Shown here piece after piece: positions 27,575 to 37,594 of a DNA stretch of 64,000 nucleotides. The translations under genes and the position numbers were made by a program. How positions within the stretch are numbered: the first letter of the stretch is position 1; each line of letters starts with the position of its first letter. Source of the DNA: Streptomyces armeniacus (GTDB taxonomy: Bacteria > Actinomycetota > Actinomycetes > Streptomycetales > Streptomycetaceae); NCBI RefSeq assembly GCF_003355155.1, contig NZ_CP031320.1, forward strand, positions 3,649,367-3,713,366. The letters run 5' to 3'. A model generated the notes under the pieces. The model was not told the DNA's origin. It made no database searches and was given only the letters and a program-made list of their open reading frames with translations.

Positions 27575-28621
27575 ATGGGCCAGGGCCTTACTCTCGCGCG
27601 CGGCGCACGCGTCTTCGGCGCGGTCGCCCTGCTGCTGCTCGCCGTCATCAGCCTCGGCTGGATCATCCGGGACTTCAACGAGGCCGGTGAGATCTCCGAC
27701 GTCTGGTGGATGTGGGCGGGCATGGCCACCCGTGCCGAGAGCGGCCTGTGGGCCAGCTCCCCGTTCGACCCCGTCCTGCTCGTCGTCTACGTGGTCGCCG
27801 CGGCCGTGACCATACGGTCGTCCTCCGCGGCCGGCATCCTCACCGCCACGGGCGTGCTGACCGTGGCCGTACGGCTGCCCAGCCTGTGGAACCTCAACGC
27901 CGACTGGATGCAGGGCGTCGACGAGGACCTCAAGTCGAAGGCGCTGTTCAGCGCCATCGGCGCGGTGACCCTCGGTGTCGCGCTCGTCATCGTCGCGATC
28001 GCGGGGCGCCGCCCCGCCGACGGCGGCGGTGCCGGCGGTTACGGCGGCGGCTACGGCTTCGCGCCGGTCAGCGACCCCGCCCAGGAGGCGCCCGGCAGAC
28101 CCGCACCCGGTCCCGCCATGACCGCGTTCCTGCTGCTGGGCGCGTGCGCGGCCGCCCTGATCGCCTGGGAGATCGACGACTGGAACCGGCAGGACTGGGA
28201 CTCGTACGAGCAGACCCTGACCGGTGAGCGCACCCTGCTCTCGCTGCTGTCCCCGCCCGGCGCGTGGGTGGCCTGGGCGGTGGCGCTCCTGGCCCTCGCC
28301 GGTGCCGTGGCCGCCGCGAGCCGGGCCACGTTCGCCCGCCCGCTCGGGCTGGTGACGGGCGGCGTGCTGCTGGGCACGAGCGTGCTGTTCGTCTCGCTGA
28401 TCGTGAAGCAGGAGATGCTCCAGCACTTCGGCGACCTGGAGACGCGCGGCCAGCTCTCCGTCGTCACCTACTTCTTCACCGGCTTCGCCTCCCTGGCCGT
28501 CCTGATCGCCCTGGCCCAGCGCGCCCAGCCGGCACCCGTGTACGGCGGACCGCCGCCGTACGCGGCCGGCGGTCACGACCCGTACGGGCCACCGCCTCCG
28601 GCACCTCCGCCGGGCTGGTGA
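27575..28621 (+). CDS. Polytopic membrane protein, unknown function
   Basis: This protein has 348 residues. About seven hydrophobic segments are visible, beginning VFGAVALLLLAVISLGWIIR. A Gly/Tyr-rich loop sits near residue 150 (GGAGGYGGGYGFAP), and the last 35 residues are Pro/Gly/Tyr-rich (YGGPPPYAAGGHDPYGPPPP). The ATG at 27575 follows a GGGGGG stretch. It is divergent from the peptide importer and convergent with the M50 peptidase. No family is recognised. Confidence 0.7.
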   Translation: MGQGLTLARGARVFGAVALLLLAVISLGWIIRDFNEAGEISDVWWMWAGMATRAESGLWASSPFDPVLLVVYVVAAAVTIRSSSAAGILTATGVLTVAVRLPSLWNLNADWMQGVDEDLKSKALFSAIGAVTLGVALVIVAIAGRRPADGGGAGGYGGGYGFAPVSDPAQEAPGRPAPGPAMTAFLLLGACAAALIAWEIDDWNRQDWDSYEQTLTGERTLLSLLSPPGAWVAWAVALLALAGAVAAASRATFARPLGLVTGGVLLGTSVLFVSLIVKQEMLQHFGDLETRGQLSVVTYFFTGFASLAVLIALAQRAQPAPVYGGPPPYAAGGHDPYGPPPPAPPPGW

Positions 28622-28824
28622 GGCGGGCGGCCCGGACACCGCCGCTCGGTTCATGGCACGGCTCCTCCGCTGGCAGCGAGTGCTGGCAGACCCGGTTCTG
28701 ACACGGCACCAGGTAACACCATTCGTAGGATTTACGGCCTCTTCCGCGCGCCGGGACGCGCCGGAACCGCCCGTATGCCGGAGCCGGACCCGTATCCGTA
28801 CCGCCCCGTGTCCGTACGGCGCGG

Positions 28825-30012
28825 TCAGCGCTGCCGCCGGCCCCGCCACCAGGTCCGGGCCCAGAGCAGATGCGCCCCGCCCAGGACCGCCAGGACCACC
28901 GCGCCGTCCGCGTTCTCCGGGCCGGAGTGCGCCGGTCCGAGGCGGCCGGCGGCCTGGAGCAGCAGGGCCGCGTCGGCCGGGACCGTCACCGTGGCCAGCA
29001 CCGCCAGACACAGCGCGGTACCGGTCACGAGGACGGCGCTGTAGAGCCGTACCGCCCGCCGCTCCCGTGGGGGCAGCCGCCGGCTCGGGTCGGGGCGTGC
29101 CGCGGGGCGGCGGAGGACCGCGTCGTACGCGCGGCGCGCCACGTATTTCGCGTACGCGAACCCGTCGCCGTAGAGGTCGCGGCAGCCGGTGAGATCCTGC
29201 AGCACGAAGTACACGTCGGTCCGCATGAAGACCATCAGCTGGAACGGCAGCGGCAGCACCGCGAGCAACACGCCCGCCGCCAGCACCTGGTGCGCGGTGG
29301 CGCCGGGCGCGGTCACCGTGAGGAGCAGTACGGCCGTCGCCGCGACGGCGAGGTTGACGGCGATGCCCGCGAGGTAGGCCGTCAACCGGTGCCGCCGGCC
29401 GGCGAGTTCGATGCCGCTGATGTCCGTCTGCAGCACCAGGAACTGCAGTCGCGTGCCCAGCCGCATCCGCGCGGGCACCCCGACCGCGCGCGCCGTCGCG
29501 AGGTGCGCGCACTCGTGCAGGAACAGCAGCACCCAGCCCACCACGCAGCCGACGCCCAGCACGAGGCTGCCGTACGGGCTCCACAGCAGGCTGCGGTAGG
29601 AGGGTACGAGCTCGGGCCACCGGCACAGCACCGCGAGCGCGGCCAGCACCAGGACCCCGACCAGCGCGGGCAGCAGCGGGCTCAGCGTCCAGCGGACGTG
29701 GTGCGGACGCAGCCGGGGAAAGGTGGGCGGAGCGGGCGCGGGCTGCCGTACGGGCCGCCCGTCGATCTCCGCGACGAAGCCGAGCGCCGTCAACTCCCCC
29801 ACGAACGCGGCCACATCGACGTCCGGCAGCCGCGCCGCCGCCTCCGGCACCGGCAGCCCCTCCTCCAGCAGCCGGAGCACCCGGACGCCCTCGGCGGGCA
29901 TGGCGACGAAGTCGCCCGTCTCGAGCCGCCCGACGATCCACTCGCCGCGGTCCTCGCGCATGGCCAGCGGGTGCAGCCGTACCCGGCCCCCGGCCTGGCC
30001 GCGCCCGGTCAC
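28825..30012 (-). CDS. PqqD-like domain fused to an M50-type membrane zinc peptidase
   Basis: With GTG at 30012 the protein has 395 residues. Residues 20-85 look like a PqqD-type winged helix (EWIVGRLETGDFVAMPAEGV, then AFVGELTALGFVAEIDG), a fold that binds leader peptides in RiPP maturation. Residues 105-385 hold about seven membrane helices with HECAH (His166-Glu167, His170) in the third, the M50 metal motif, and RTDVYFVLQD later as the probable third-ligand region. A 90-residue upstream extension of the frame looks non-coding; the true start is uncertain. It is divergent from the M14 gene. Processing of a membrane or peptide substrate is inferred. Confidence 0.72.
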   Translation of the reverse strand: MTGRGQAGGRVRLHPLAMREDRGEWIVGRLETGDFVAMPAEGVRVLRLLEEGLPVPEAAARLPDVDVAAFVGELTALGFVAEIDGRPVRQPAPAPPTFPRLRPHHVRWTLSPLLPALVGVLVLAALAVLCRWPELVPSYRSLLWSPYGSLVLGVGCVVGWVLLFLHECAHLATARAVGVPARMRLGTRLQFLVLQTDISGIELAGRRHRLTAYLAGIAVNLAVAATAVLLLTVTAPGATAHQVLAAGVLLAVLPLPFQLMVFMRTDVYFVLQDLTGCRDLYGDGFAYAKYVARRAYDAVLRRPAARPDPSRRLPPRERRAVRLYSAVLVTGTALCLAVLATVTVPADAALLLQAAGRLGPAHSGPENADGAVVLAVLGGAHLLWARTWWRGRRQR

Positions 30013-30119
30013 GCCGCCCCCGTACGGGTGCCGCACCGCGGGCGCGCCCGTGGCTCCCCTCGCGGTGTCCGCACGGCGCGCACTGGGGACCAGCTCCCTC
30101 CGGTGGTGTGAAGCCGCCG

Positions 30120-30150
30120 TTGACACTGTTGTCGTCACGTGGCGTACTGA
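30120..30150 (+). promoter_or_regulatory. Predicted promoter for the M14 peptidase gene
   Basis: A perfect TTGACA (30120-30125) is followed after 17 bp by CGTACT (30143-30148), or after 19 bp by TACTGA. It lies about 57 bases before the GTG start. Confidence 0.4.
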
Positions 30151-30206
30151 CAAGGCCACAATGAGGCAGCACCGCCACCATCCGCCGAGGGGCCCGGAAG
30201 GGGATC

Positions 30207-31541
30207 GTGGACGGCACGGGGGAAACGTTCGGGAACGTCTTCGGCACGGTCGAGGAACTGGGTTCACGGGCACGGGAGCTGGCCCTGCGCCGGCCGGACC
30301 GGTGCGCCGTACGGCAGGTGGGCACGTCCCGGCTCGGCGCGCCGCTGGTGCTGCTGACCGTCGGGCACGGCCCTCGCGACGTGCTGGTGGTCGCCGGCGC
30401 GCACGCCAACGAACCGGTCGGCGGCGTCACCGCCCTCGAACTGGCCCGCCGGCTGTCCGCGGGCCCGCAGCCGCCCGAACGGGCGGGCGCGCGCTGGCAC
30501 TTCCTCCTCTGCCTGGACCCGGACGGCGCGCGCCGCAACGAGGGCTGGCTCCGCGGCCCGTACAACGACCTCGCCCGCTACCACCGCCACTCCTTCCGCC
30601 CGCACTTCGCCGGGCAGCCGGAGTGGCTGCCGGCGCCGGGGACACCGGCGCTGCCGGAGACGCGGGCGCTGCTGGACCTGCTGGACGAGCTCCGGCCGGT
30701 GCTCCAGTGCTCGCTGCACGGTGTGGACATCGGTGGCAGCTGGGTGCAGCTCACCCGCGAAGTGCCGGGGCTGGCCGGGCCGTTGGCCGCGTCGGCGGCG
30801 GCCCGCGGGATACCGCTGGAGCTGGGGCCGTTCGACGCGTTCTACTGGCCGAGCCGCGAGCGCGGCGTGTTCCTCATGCCCGGCCCGGACGGCCGTGAAC
30901 GGCACGGCGTGCTGCCGGACGACAACGCGCACTCGCACTCCACCTGGTTCCATCCGCACGGGCACGGCACGGTGACGGCGGTGATAGAGGTGCCGATGTG
31001 GGCCGACGACCGGGTCGCGGACGAGGGCACCGCGTACGAGCGGACGCTGCACGGCATCAGCGCGCGGCTGCGCGACCAGTCAGCCGAACTGGCCGCGCTG
31101 CTGGCGTCCGTACGGCCCGTACTGCCCGCCCGCAGCCCGCTGCTGGAGCCGCTCGACGAGTACCTCACCCACGCGGACGGCATCGCCGACCTGTGGGACC
31201 CGGACGTGGCGAGGGACAGCCGCGGCAGGGACCTGCCTCCGCTGCCGCCGCTGAACACGGCGCGGCTGGCCTCACTCGACATCGCGGGCCAGCGGGTCAC
31301 GCTGCGCGCCGCGGGCCTGCTGTGCCAGCTGCTGGACGGCGGCGACGGGCCCGGCCCGGCGCGGGACACCGTACGGCGGCTGGTCGCGGACTGGTGCGGA
31401 CCGTACGCGGCACGGGTGCGGCCGGTGCCGGTCGCCGCGCAGGTGGCCCACCAGGCGGACACGGTCCTGGCGGTCTTCGACCGCCTGGCACCCCACGCCG
31501 TTCCGCCACCTCAAGCCCGTTCGGCGATTGAGGACGCCTGA
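30207..31541 (+). CDS. M14-family zinc carboxypeptidase-like protein
   Basis: This protein has 444 residues. The M14 zinc site is visible: HANE (His66, Glu69) in VVAGAHANEPVGGVTALE and His171 in QCSLHGVDIGGSW. A candidate general-base glutamate is Glu261 in TVTAVIEVPMW. There is no signal peptide, so it is probably cytoplasmic and may act on peptides or on amide-linked conjugates, as succinylglutamate-desuccinylase-like members do. GTG at 30207 has AAGGGG. It is divergent from the PqqD/M50 gene, which suggests a shared pathway. Its last ten codons lie in a dispersed intergenic repeat. Confidence 0.8.
   Translation: MDGTGETFGNVFGTVEELGSRARELALRRPDRCAVRQVGTSRLGAPLVLLTVGHGPRDVLVVAGAHANEPVGGVTALELARRLSAGPQPPERAGARWHFLLCLDPDGARRNEGWLRGPYNDLARYHRHSFRPHFAGQPEWLPAPGTPALPETRALLDLLDELRPVLQCSLHGVDIGGSWVQLTREVPGLAGPLAASAAARGIPLELGPFDAFYWPSRERGVFLMPGPDGRERHGVLPDDNAHSHSTWFHPHGHGTVTAVIEVPMWADDRVADEGTAYERTLHGISARLRDQSAELAALLASVRPVLPARSPLLEPLDEYLTHADGIADLWDPDVARDSRGRDLPPLPPLNTARLASLDIAGQRVTLRAAGLLCQLLDGGDGPGPARDTVRRLVADWCGPYAARVRPVPVAAQVAHQADTVLAVFDRLAPHAVPPPQARSAIEDA
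31510..31537. repeat. Dispersed Streptomyces-type motif, copy 2
   Basis: AAGCCCGTTCGGCGATTGAG, a variant of the motif at 2831-2858, overlaps the 3' end of the M14 gene and supplies its final codons (reading QARSAIEDA). Confidence 0.5.
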
Positions 31542-31625
31542 ACGCCGGTGGCCACCGGCCCGCACTCCGCACACGGCGGGCAAGTGCCCCCGTACGGTAC
31601 GAGATCCGGCCAGGCGAGCACCCCG

Positions 31626-33497
<1,872 letters not shown>

Positions 33498-33658
33498 GCG
33501 AGGGCGCTTCTCCCGGTTGGGTGGATGGCGGCGCGACCGGTGCGGTACGCGCGCCCGCCGGGCTCATCTCTTGTGTGTGCGCCGCGGCCAGTACACCCAT
33601 CGTACGGGCCCGGAGCGGCGGGGGCCGCCCCGGGCCCGGGCCGCCGGGGGCGGAGCGG

Positions 33659-35941
33659 CTACTTCCGGTAGCCGATGTCCTGGTAGCGCGGGGTCTCGAA
33701 GCCGAACGCGCCGGCGTTGACGATCTTCGTCCTGGCGGCGACGAGCTGCGGTCGCTGGTAGAGGGGTACGGAGCCGGCCGCCGCCCAGATCCGGGCGTCC
33801 GCGCTGTGCAGCAGATCCTGCCGCTCCCCGTCGTCCAGCTCGGCCGCGGCCTCCTCGAAAAGCTGGTCGATCCGGTCGGTGCCGACGCGCGTGTAGTTCT
33901 GCTCGACTGTCAGCGTGCCGTCCTGCGCGGGCGTGGGCTTGGCGAAGATGGGCTCGGCGTCGGTGGCGGGATAGGCGCTGGCGGGCCAGGTGTAGAGGGC
34001 CAGGTCGTAGTCGCCGGAGGCGATGTGGTCCCGGAAGTAGCTCTCGTCCTTGATCTTCTCGATCTCGGTACGGATGCCGACCGTGTTGAGCGTGCGGGCG
34101 ATCCGCTGCCCGCTGCGCTGGATCGACTCCGAGCCGGGGCCGGCGGGGAGCACGAAGCGGAGGGAGAGCGGCTGCCCCTTCCGGACCCGTACGGCCGACG
34201 CGCGCCCGTCCGTCAGCAGCCGCATCTCGTCGGCTCGCGCCCTGGCGTTCCCGGCGTCCTTCTTCGCCTCGCGCGCGCGGCGCTCCCGCTTCTCGGAGTC
34301 GCTGTCCCGCGCCGCCCGGTCCGCCTCGCGGGCGAGCTGCGCGAGCAGCCCGGCGCGCTGGGCGGCGGCGTCGGGGGCGAGGCTGAGCGGGCCGCTCTGG
34401 ATACGGGCGGCCTCGGCCTTGGTGACGGGCGCGGCGAGGCTGTCGCGGTCGCCGTCCCCACCGCGGTCACCGCGGGGCGCGCGGTCGTCGGTCTTGGCGT
34501 CCGCCTCGGTGTCCTCATCCTTGTTCCGGTCCGGCCCGGTGACAGTGGCGCCCTTCCAGCCCGCGTCGGCCAGCAGCGCCTGCGCGGACTCCACGTCCCG
34601 GCCGCCGAGCGCGTCGCTGTTGTCGTGGTAGCCGTGCTGGTCGCGCATCCGCAGATGGCTGCCGAGCGGCTGGGCGGGCAGCCCGGCCCGGCCCAGCGCC
34701 TCCCTGGCCAGCGCCTCGCGGTCGATGGTCCGGGCGACGGCGCGGCGTACGCGGTGGTCGGCGAGCGGCCCGTTGGCGCCGTTCAGCGCAAGCTGCGTGT
34801 ACGCGGGGTCGAGGGCCCGGCGTACGGCGTACTCGCGCAGGTGGCGGCGGGGCTCGGCGGCGTCGCCGTTCTTGTCGTCCTCCGTCGCGCCGTCCGCGTC
34901 CGGCACGGCGACCATGCCCGCACGCGGCCGGTACACCGTGTCCACGGGGCCGCCGGCGGGCGCGCCGTCCACCGACTCGCGCCCCTCCCCCGCGGCCTCC
35001 GGGCTCCCCGTACGGCCCGAGTCGGCGTCCCCTTTGTGGGCGCCCCCGGACCTGGCGGCGGCGATGCGCTTGGCGACGGCCGTGTCGACCTCCGCGAGGT
35101 CCAGCTCCCCCGCCGCGAGCGCCTCCTGGCGCTCGCCCTGCGGAACGGCGCGCAGCAGGATCCGGTCGAGCTTGGCCCTCGGCCCCCACCACTCCGGGTT
35201 CCGTACGAGCGTCGCGGTCTTGTCCTTGCTTTCGGCGCCGCCGGTCTTCCGGGCCTGGAAGGGGCCGCCGGAGACGGGGAGCCCGGTGCGCGCCCCCTCG
35301 TTGAACGCCTCGGGCCGCTCCATCACCGACTTCGGATAGAGGGGTGTGAACAGAGACTGCCACTCGGCGTACGGCTTCCCGAAGGTGACCTTGACCTGGC
35401 GCGGCTCGGGGCCCTTCTCGACCTTCCTGATCCGCTCGTAGCCGGCGTTGCGCGCCGCCCAGAACGCGCTGTTCCTGCCGTTCAGCGCCTTCCACTGGGC
35501 CTTGAAGTCGGCCACCCCGATGGCCCGCCCGTCGCTCCAGCGCGCCTTCTCGGCGAGGGTGTAGACGACGGTCTGGCGGGGCTCGCGCTGCGTGATCTCG
35601 GCGCTCCGGAGGTACGCCTCGTTGCGCTGCGGCCGCGCCCGGCTGTCCAGCGTGAACAGCTGCGGGAGCGTGGCGGCCGCGATGCGGCTGGTGGCCTTGT
35701 TGGCGTCGGGCTGGAACACGTTGAGCGTCGTCGGCGGCTCGTCGACCGCCCACCGGAGGGTGCCGCCCTCGGCGACGCGTTCGCGTGCGGCGGACGGTAC
35801 GTCCCGTGCCGCGCCGCTCCTCCCCTTCGGGTCCTCGCCGCCGTCCGAGGTGCAGCCGGCGAGCGGTGGCAGCAGCAGTACGGCGGTGAGTACGGCGGCA
35901 CAGCGCCGGGCGGCGGTGTCGATGGCGGGCACGGCTGGCAT
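33659..35941 (-). CDS. Orphan family 5 peptide-binding lipoprotein, enlarged
   Basis: This 760-residue extracellular solute-binding protein has a lipobox (LLPPLAGCT, Cys near 30) and the usual class fold (LRWAVDEPPTTLNVFQPDAN, VVYTLAEKARWSDGRAI, FDTPRYQDIG-like end). It is about 200 residues longer than OppA because of charged, low-complexity insertions at roughly 300-350 and 455-570. No permease or ATPase genes adjoin it, so it may feed another importer (for example the one at 20.7-27 kb) or act as a receptor. The upstream intergenic region is long. Confidence 0.85.
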   Translation of the reverse strand: MPAVPAIDTAARRCAAVLTAVLLLPPLAGCTSDGGEDPKGRSGAARDVPSAARERVAEGGTLRWAVDEPPTTLNVFQPDANKATSRIAAATLPQLFTLDSRARPQRNEAYLRSAEITQREPRQTVVYTLAEKARWSDGRAIGVADFKAQWKALNGRNSAFWAARNAGYERIRKVEKGPEPRQVKVTFGKPYAEWQSLFTPLYPKSVMERPEAFNEGARTGLPVSGGPFQARKTGGAESKDKTATLVRNPEWWGPRAKLDRILLRAVPQGERQEALAAGELDLAEVDTAVAKRIAAARSGGAHKGDADSGRTGSPEAAGEGRESVDGAPAGGPVDTVYRPRAGMVAVPDADGATEDDKNGDAAEPRRHLREYAVRRALDPAYTQLALNGANGPLADHRVRRAVARTIDREALAREALGRAGLPAQPLGSHLRMRDQHGYHDNSDALGGRDVESAQALLADAGWKGATVTGPDRNKDEDTEADAKTDDRAPRGDRGGDGDRDSLAAPVTKAEAARIQSGPLSLAPDAAAQRAGLLAQLAREADRAARDSDSEKRERRAREAKKDAGNARARADEMRLLTDGRASAVRVRKGQPLSLRFVLPAGPGSESIQRSGQRIARTLNTVGIRTEIEKIKDESYFRDHIASGDYDLALYTWPASAYPATDAEPIFAKPTPAQDGTLTVEQNYTRVGTDRIDQLFEEAAAELDDGERQDLLHSADARIWAAAGSVPLYQRPQLVAARTKIVNAGAFGFETPRYQDIGYRK

Positions 35942-36340
35942 CGCTCAAACCTCCGGGGCCTGCCGCACGCCCCGCCTCCGGACGTCGCGTACGACGGTCA
36001 CCTTCGGTGGCTTTTGCGGCTCATCACATATATCGCTCGACGGCCCCACTGAAGGTGACGCGGCCCCGTACGGCACGGCGACACGGCGCTGCCCCGCCGC
36101 CACGCCACCCGTGCGGCGGAGCACGCGGCGCGCGCGGACCCCGTACGCGCCCCCGCGCCGTATCCCCGCTCCGGCGCCCGGGGCGCGTCAGTGGCCGGCC
36201 CGCGACCGACACCCGCGGGGGGAACATACGCACTCCGTTGGGGGAAACCCGTGCAGCGCCCTTCACAAGGGGGGTGTGACCAGGAACACTCGCATGCGCG
36301 TGAGCCGATTCGGCCGCCAGCCCGCGGAGGTACGCAGAAC
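35942..36340. other. 399-bp divergent intergenic region
   Basis: No convincing gene. It separates the leftward binding protein from the rightward coiled-coil/sdh genes and should hold both promoters. Its right end contains a 28-codon ORF (36276-36362, GTG preceded by GGGGG) that overlaps the next gene's start in another frame. Frames on either strand across the rest show no protein-like composition. Confidence 0.5.
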
Positions 36341-36628
36341 ATGTCACTGCAGGACGAACTGACCACCGTCCAGCGCTGTCTGGACGAACTCACACGAAGC
36401 GTGAGCCGCCTCGAACAGCAGGTCGGCAGCGGACTGGAGGTACGACGCGTACGCAGCGACACCGAGCATCTTCGGGAGTCGCTCGCGCTGCTCCGTGCCT
36501 CCGCACCGGACCAACCCGCCACGCAGCGCCCCGAGATGGTCACCATCCCGGACACGCCGTACGACAGCGCTCTGTGGGCGGACGCGGAGGACGAGGGGCT
36601 GGGGGCGAAGGACCGGCACGCGCCCTGA
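36341..36628 (+). CDS. Small coiled-coil protein upstream of sdh
   Basis: This protein has 95 residues. The first 60 are a heptad-rich helix (LTTVQRCLDELTRSVSRLEQ and onwards) predicted to form a coiled coil; the rest is acidic and probably disordered. GGAGG lies ten bases before the ATG at 36341. I recall similar small proteins here in other Streptomyces but know no function. Only 75 bases separate it from sdhC, so it may be co-transcribed. Confidence 0.75.
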   Translation: MSLQDELTTVQRCLDELTRSVSRLEQQVGSGLEVRRVRSDTEHLRESLALLRASAPDQPATQRPEMVTIPDTPYDSALWADAEDEGLGAKDRHAP

Positions 36629-36703
36629 CGACCGGTTTCCCGGGAGCGTCACCTCCCGTGCGCCGACCGACACCCCCTGTCCCTTTCCCCGACGGAGTCA
36701 CTC

Positions 36704-37564
36704 TTGGCCACCGGAACAACACAACCCACCGGGTCTTCGGGCCCGGACAGCCCTGAGCCCCGCCCCGCGCCCGGCGGCGTCCGTGACGCCGCCGGGCGCG
36801 CCGCCATCCCGGAGGCGCATCTGCGCGTCGACCGGTGGTGGCTGGCGCCGGCGGCGACCGCGCTGGGGCTGCTCGCCTTCGTCGTGTACTCGACGTGGCG
36901 GGCGTTCGCGAACGCGGACTACTACGACGCGCCGTACGTCTCCCCGTTCTACTCGCCCTGCCTCGCGGACAACTGCGAGCCCATGAAGGGCGGCCCCAAC
37001 TGGGAGATCTTCGGCGGCTGGTGGGGCCTGTCGCCCGCGCTGATCATCCTGATCTTCCCGCTGGGCTTCCGGCTCACCTGCTACTACTACCGCAAGGCCT
37101 ACTACCGCGGCTTCTGGGCCTCGCCGCCCGCCTGCGCGGTGGCCGAACCCCACAAGAAGTACACCGGCGAGACGCGTTTCCCGCTGATCCTGCAGAACCT
37201 GCACCGGTACTTCTTCTACGCCGCCCTGCTGGTCGCGGTGATCCTCAGCTACGACACCCTGCTCGCCTTCCGCAACGCGGACTACGAGTGGGGCCACATG
37301 GGCCTCGGCACCCTGGTGTTCCTGGCCAACATCGCGCTGATCTGGGCGTACACCCTCTCCTGCCACTCGTGCAGGCACATCATCGGCGGACGGCTGCGGC
37401 ACTTCTCCAAGCACCCGGTGCGATACCGCATGTGGGGCTGGGTCGGGAAGCTCAACGAGCGGCACATGCTGCTCGCCTGGGCCTCGCTGATCAGCGTGGG
37501 GCTCGCCGACTTCTATGTGTACCTGCTGGCCACCGGGGCGTTCGACGACCCGCGGTTCTTCTGA
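36704..37564 (+). CDS. sdhC: Succinate dehydrogenase membrane subunit (cytochrome b type)
   Basis: This 286-residue membrane protein has five hydrophobic segments: residues 46-63, 104-121, 166-184, 199-218 and 250-275. Histidines suited to haem binding occur in NLHRYFFYAALLV and CHSCRHIIGGRL. It is the actinobacterial Sdh anchor in which one longer polypeptide replaces the SdhC/SdhD pair; no sdhD follows. TTG at 36704 is preceded by GGAG. It lies 30 bases before sdhA in the order C-A-B, so it is clearly one operon feeding electrons to menaquinone. Confidence 0.82.
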   Translation: MATGTTQPTGSSGPDSPEPRPAPGGVRDAAGRAAIPEAHLRVDRWWLAPAATALGLLAFVVYSTWRAFANADYYDAPYVSPFYSPCLADNCEPMKGGPNWEIFGGWWGLSPALIILIFPLGFRLTCYYYRKAYYRGFWASPPACAVAEPHKKYTGETRFPLILQNLHRYFFYAALLVAVILSYDTLLAFRNADYEWGHMGLGTLVFLANIALIWAYTLSCHSCRHIIGGRLRHFSKHPVRYRMWGWVGKLNERHMLLAWASLISVGLADFYVYLLATGAFDDPRFF

Positions 37565-37594
37565 GGCCAAAGACGTGAGAGGGATCGACAAGAA

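Noticed and set aside
28476-28709. A leftward 77-codon frame beginning with a cysteine-rich peptide, downstream of the PqqD/M50 gene, considered as a RiPP precursor.
   Set aside because: It has no ribosome-binding site, overlaps the end of a real gene on the other strand and continues as Arg/Pro shadow sequence.
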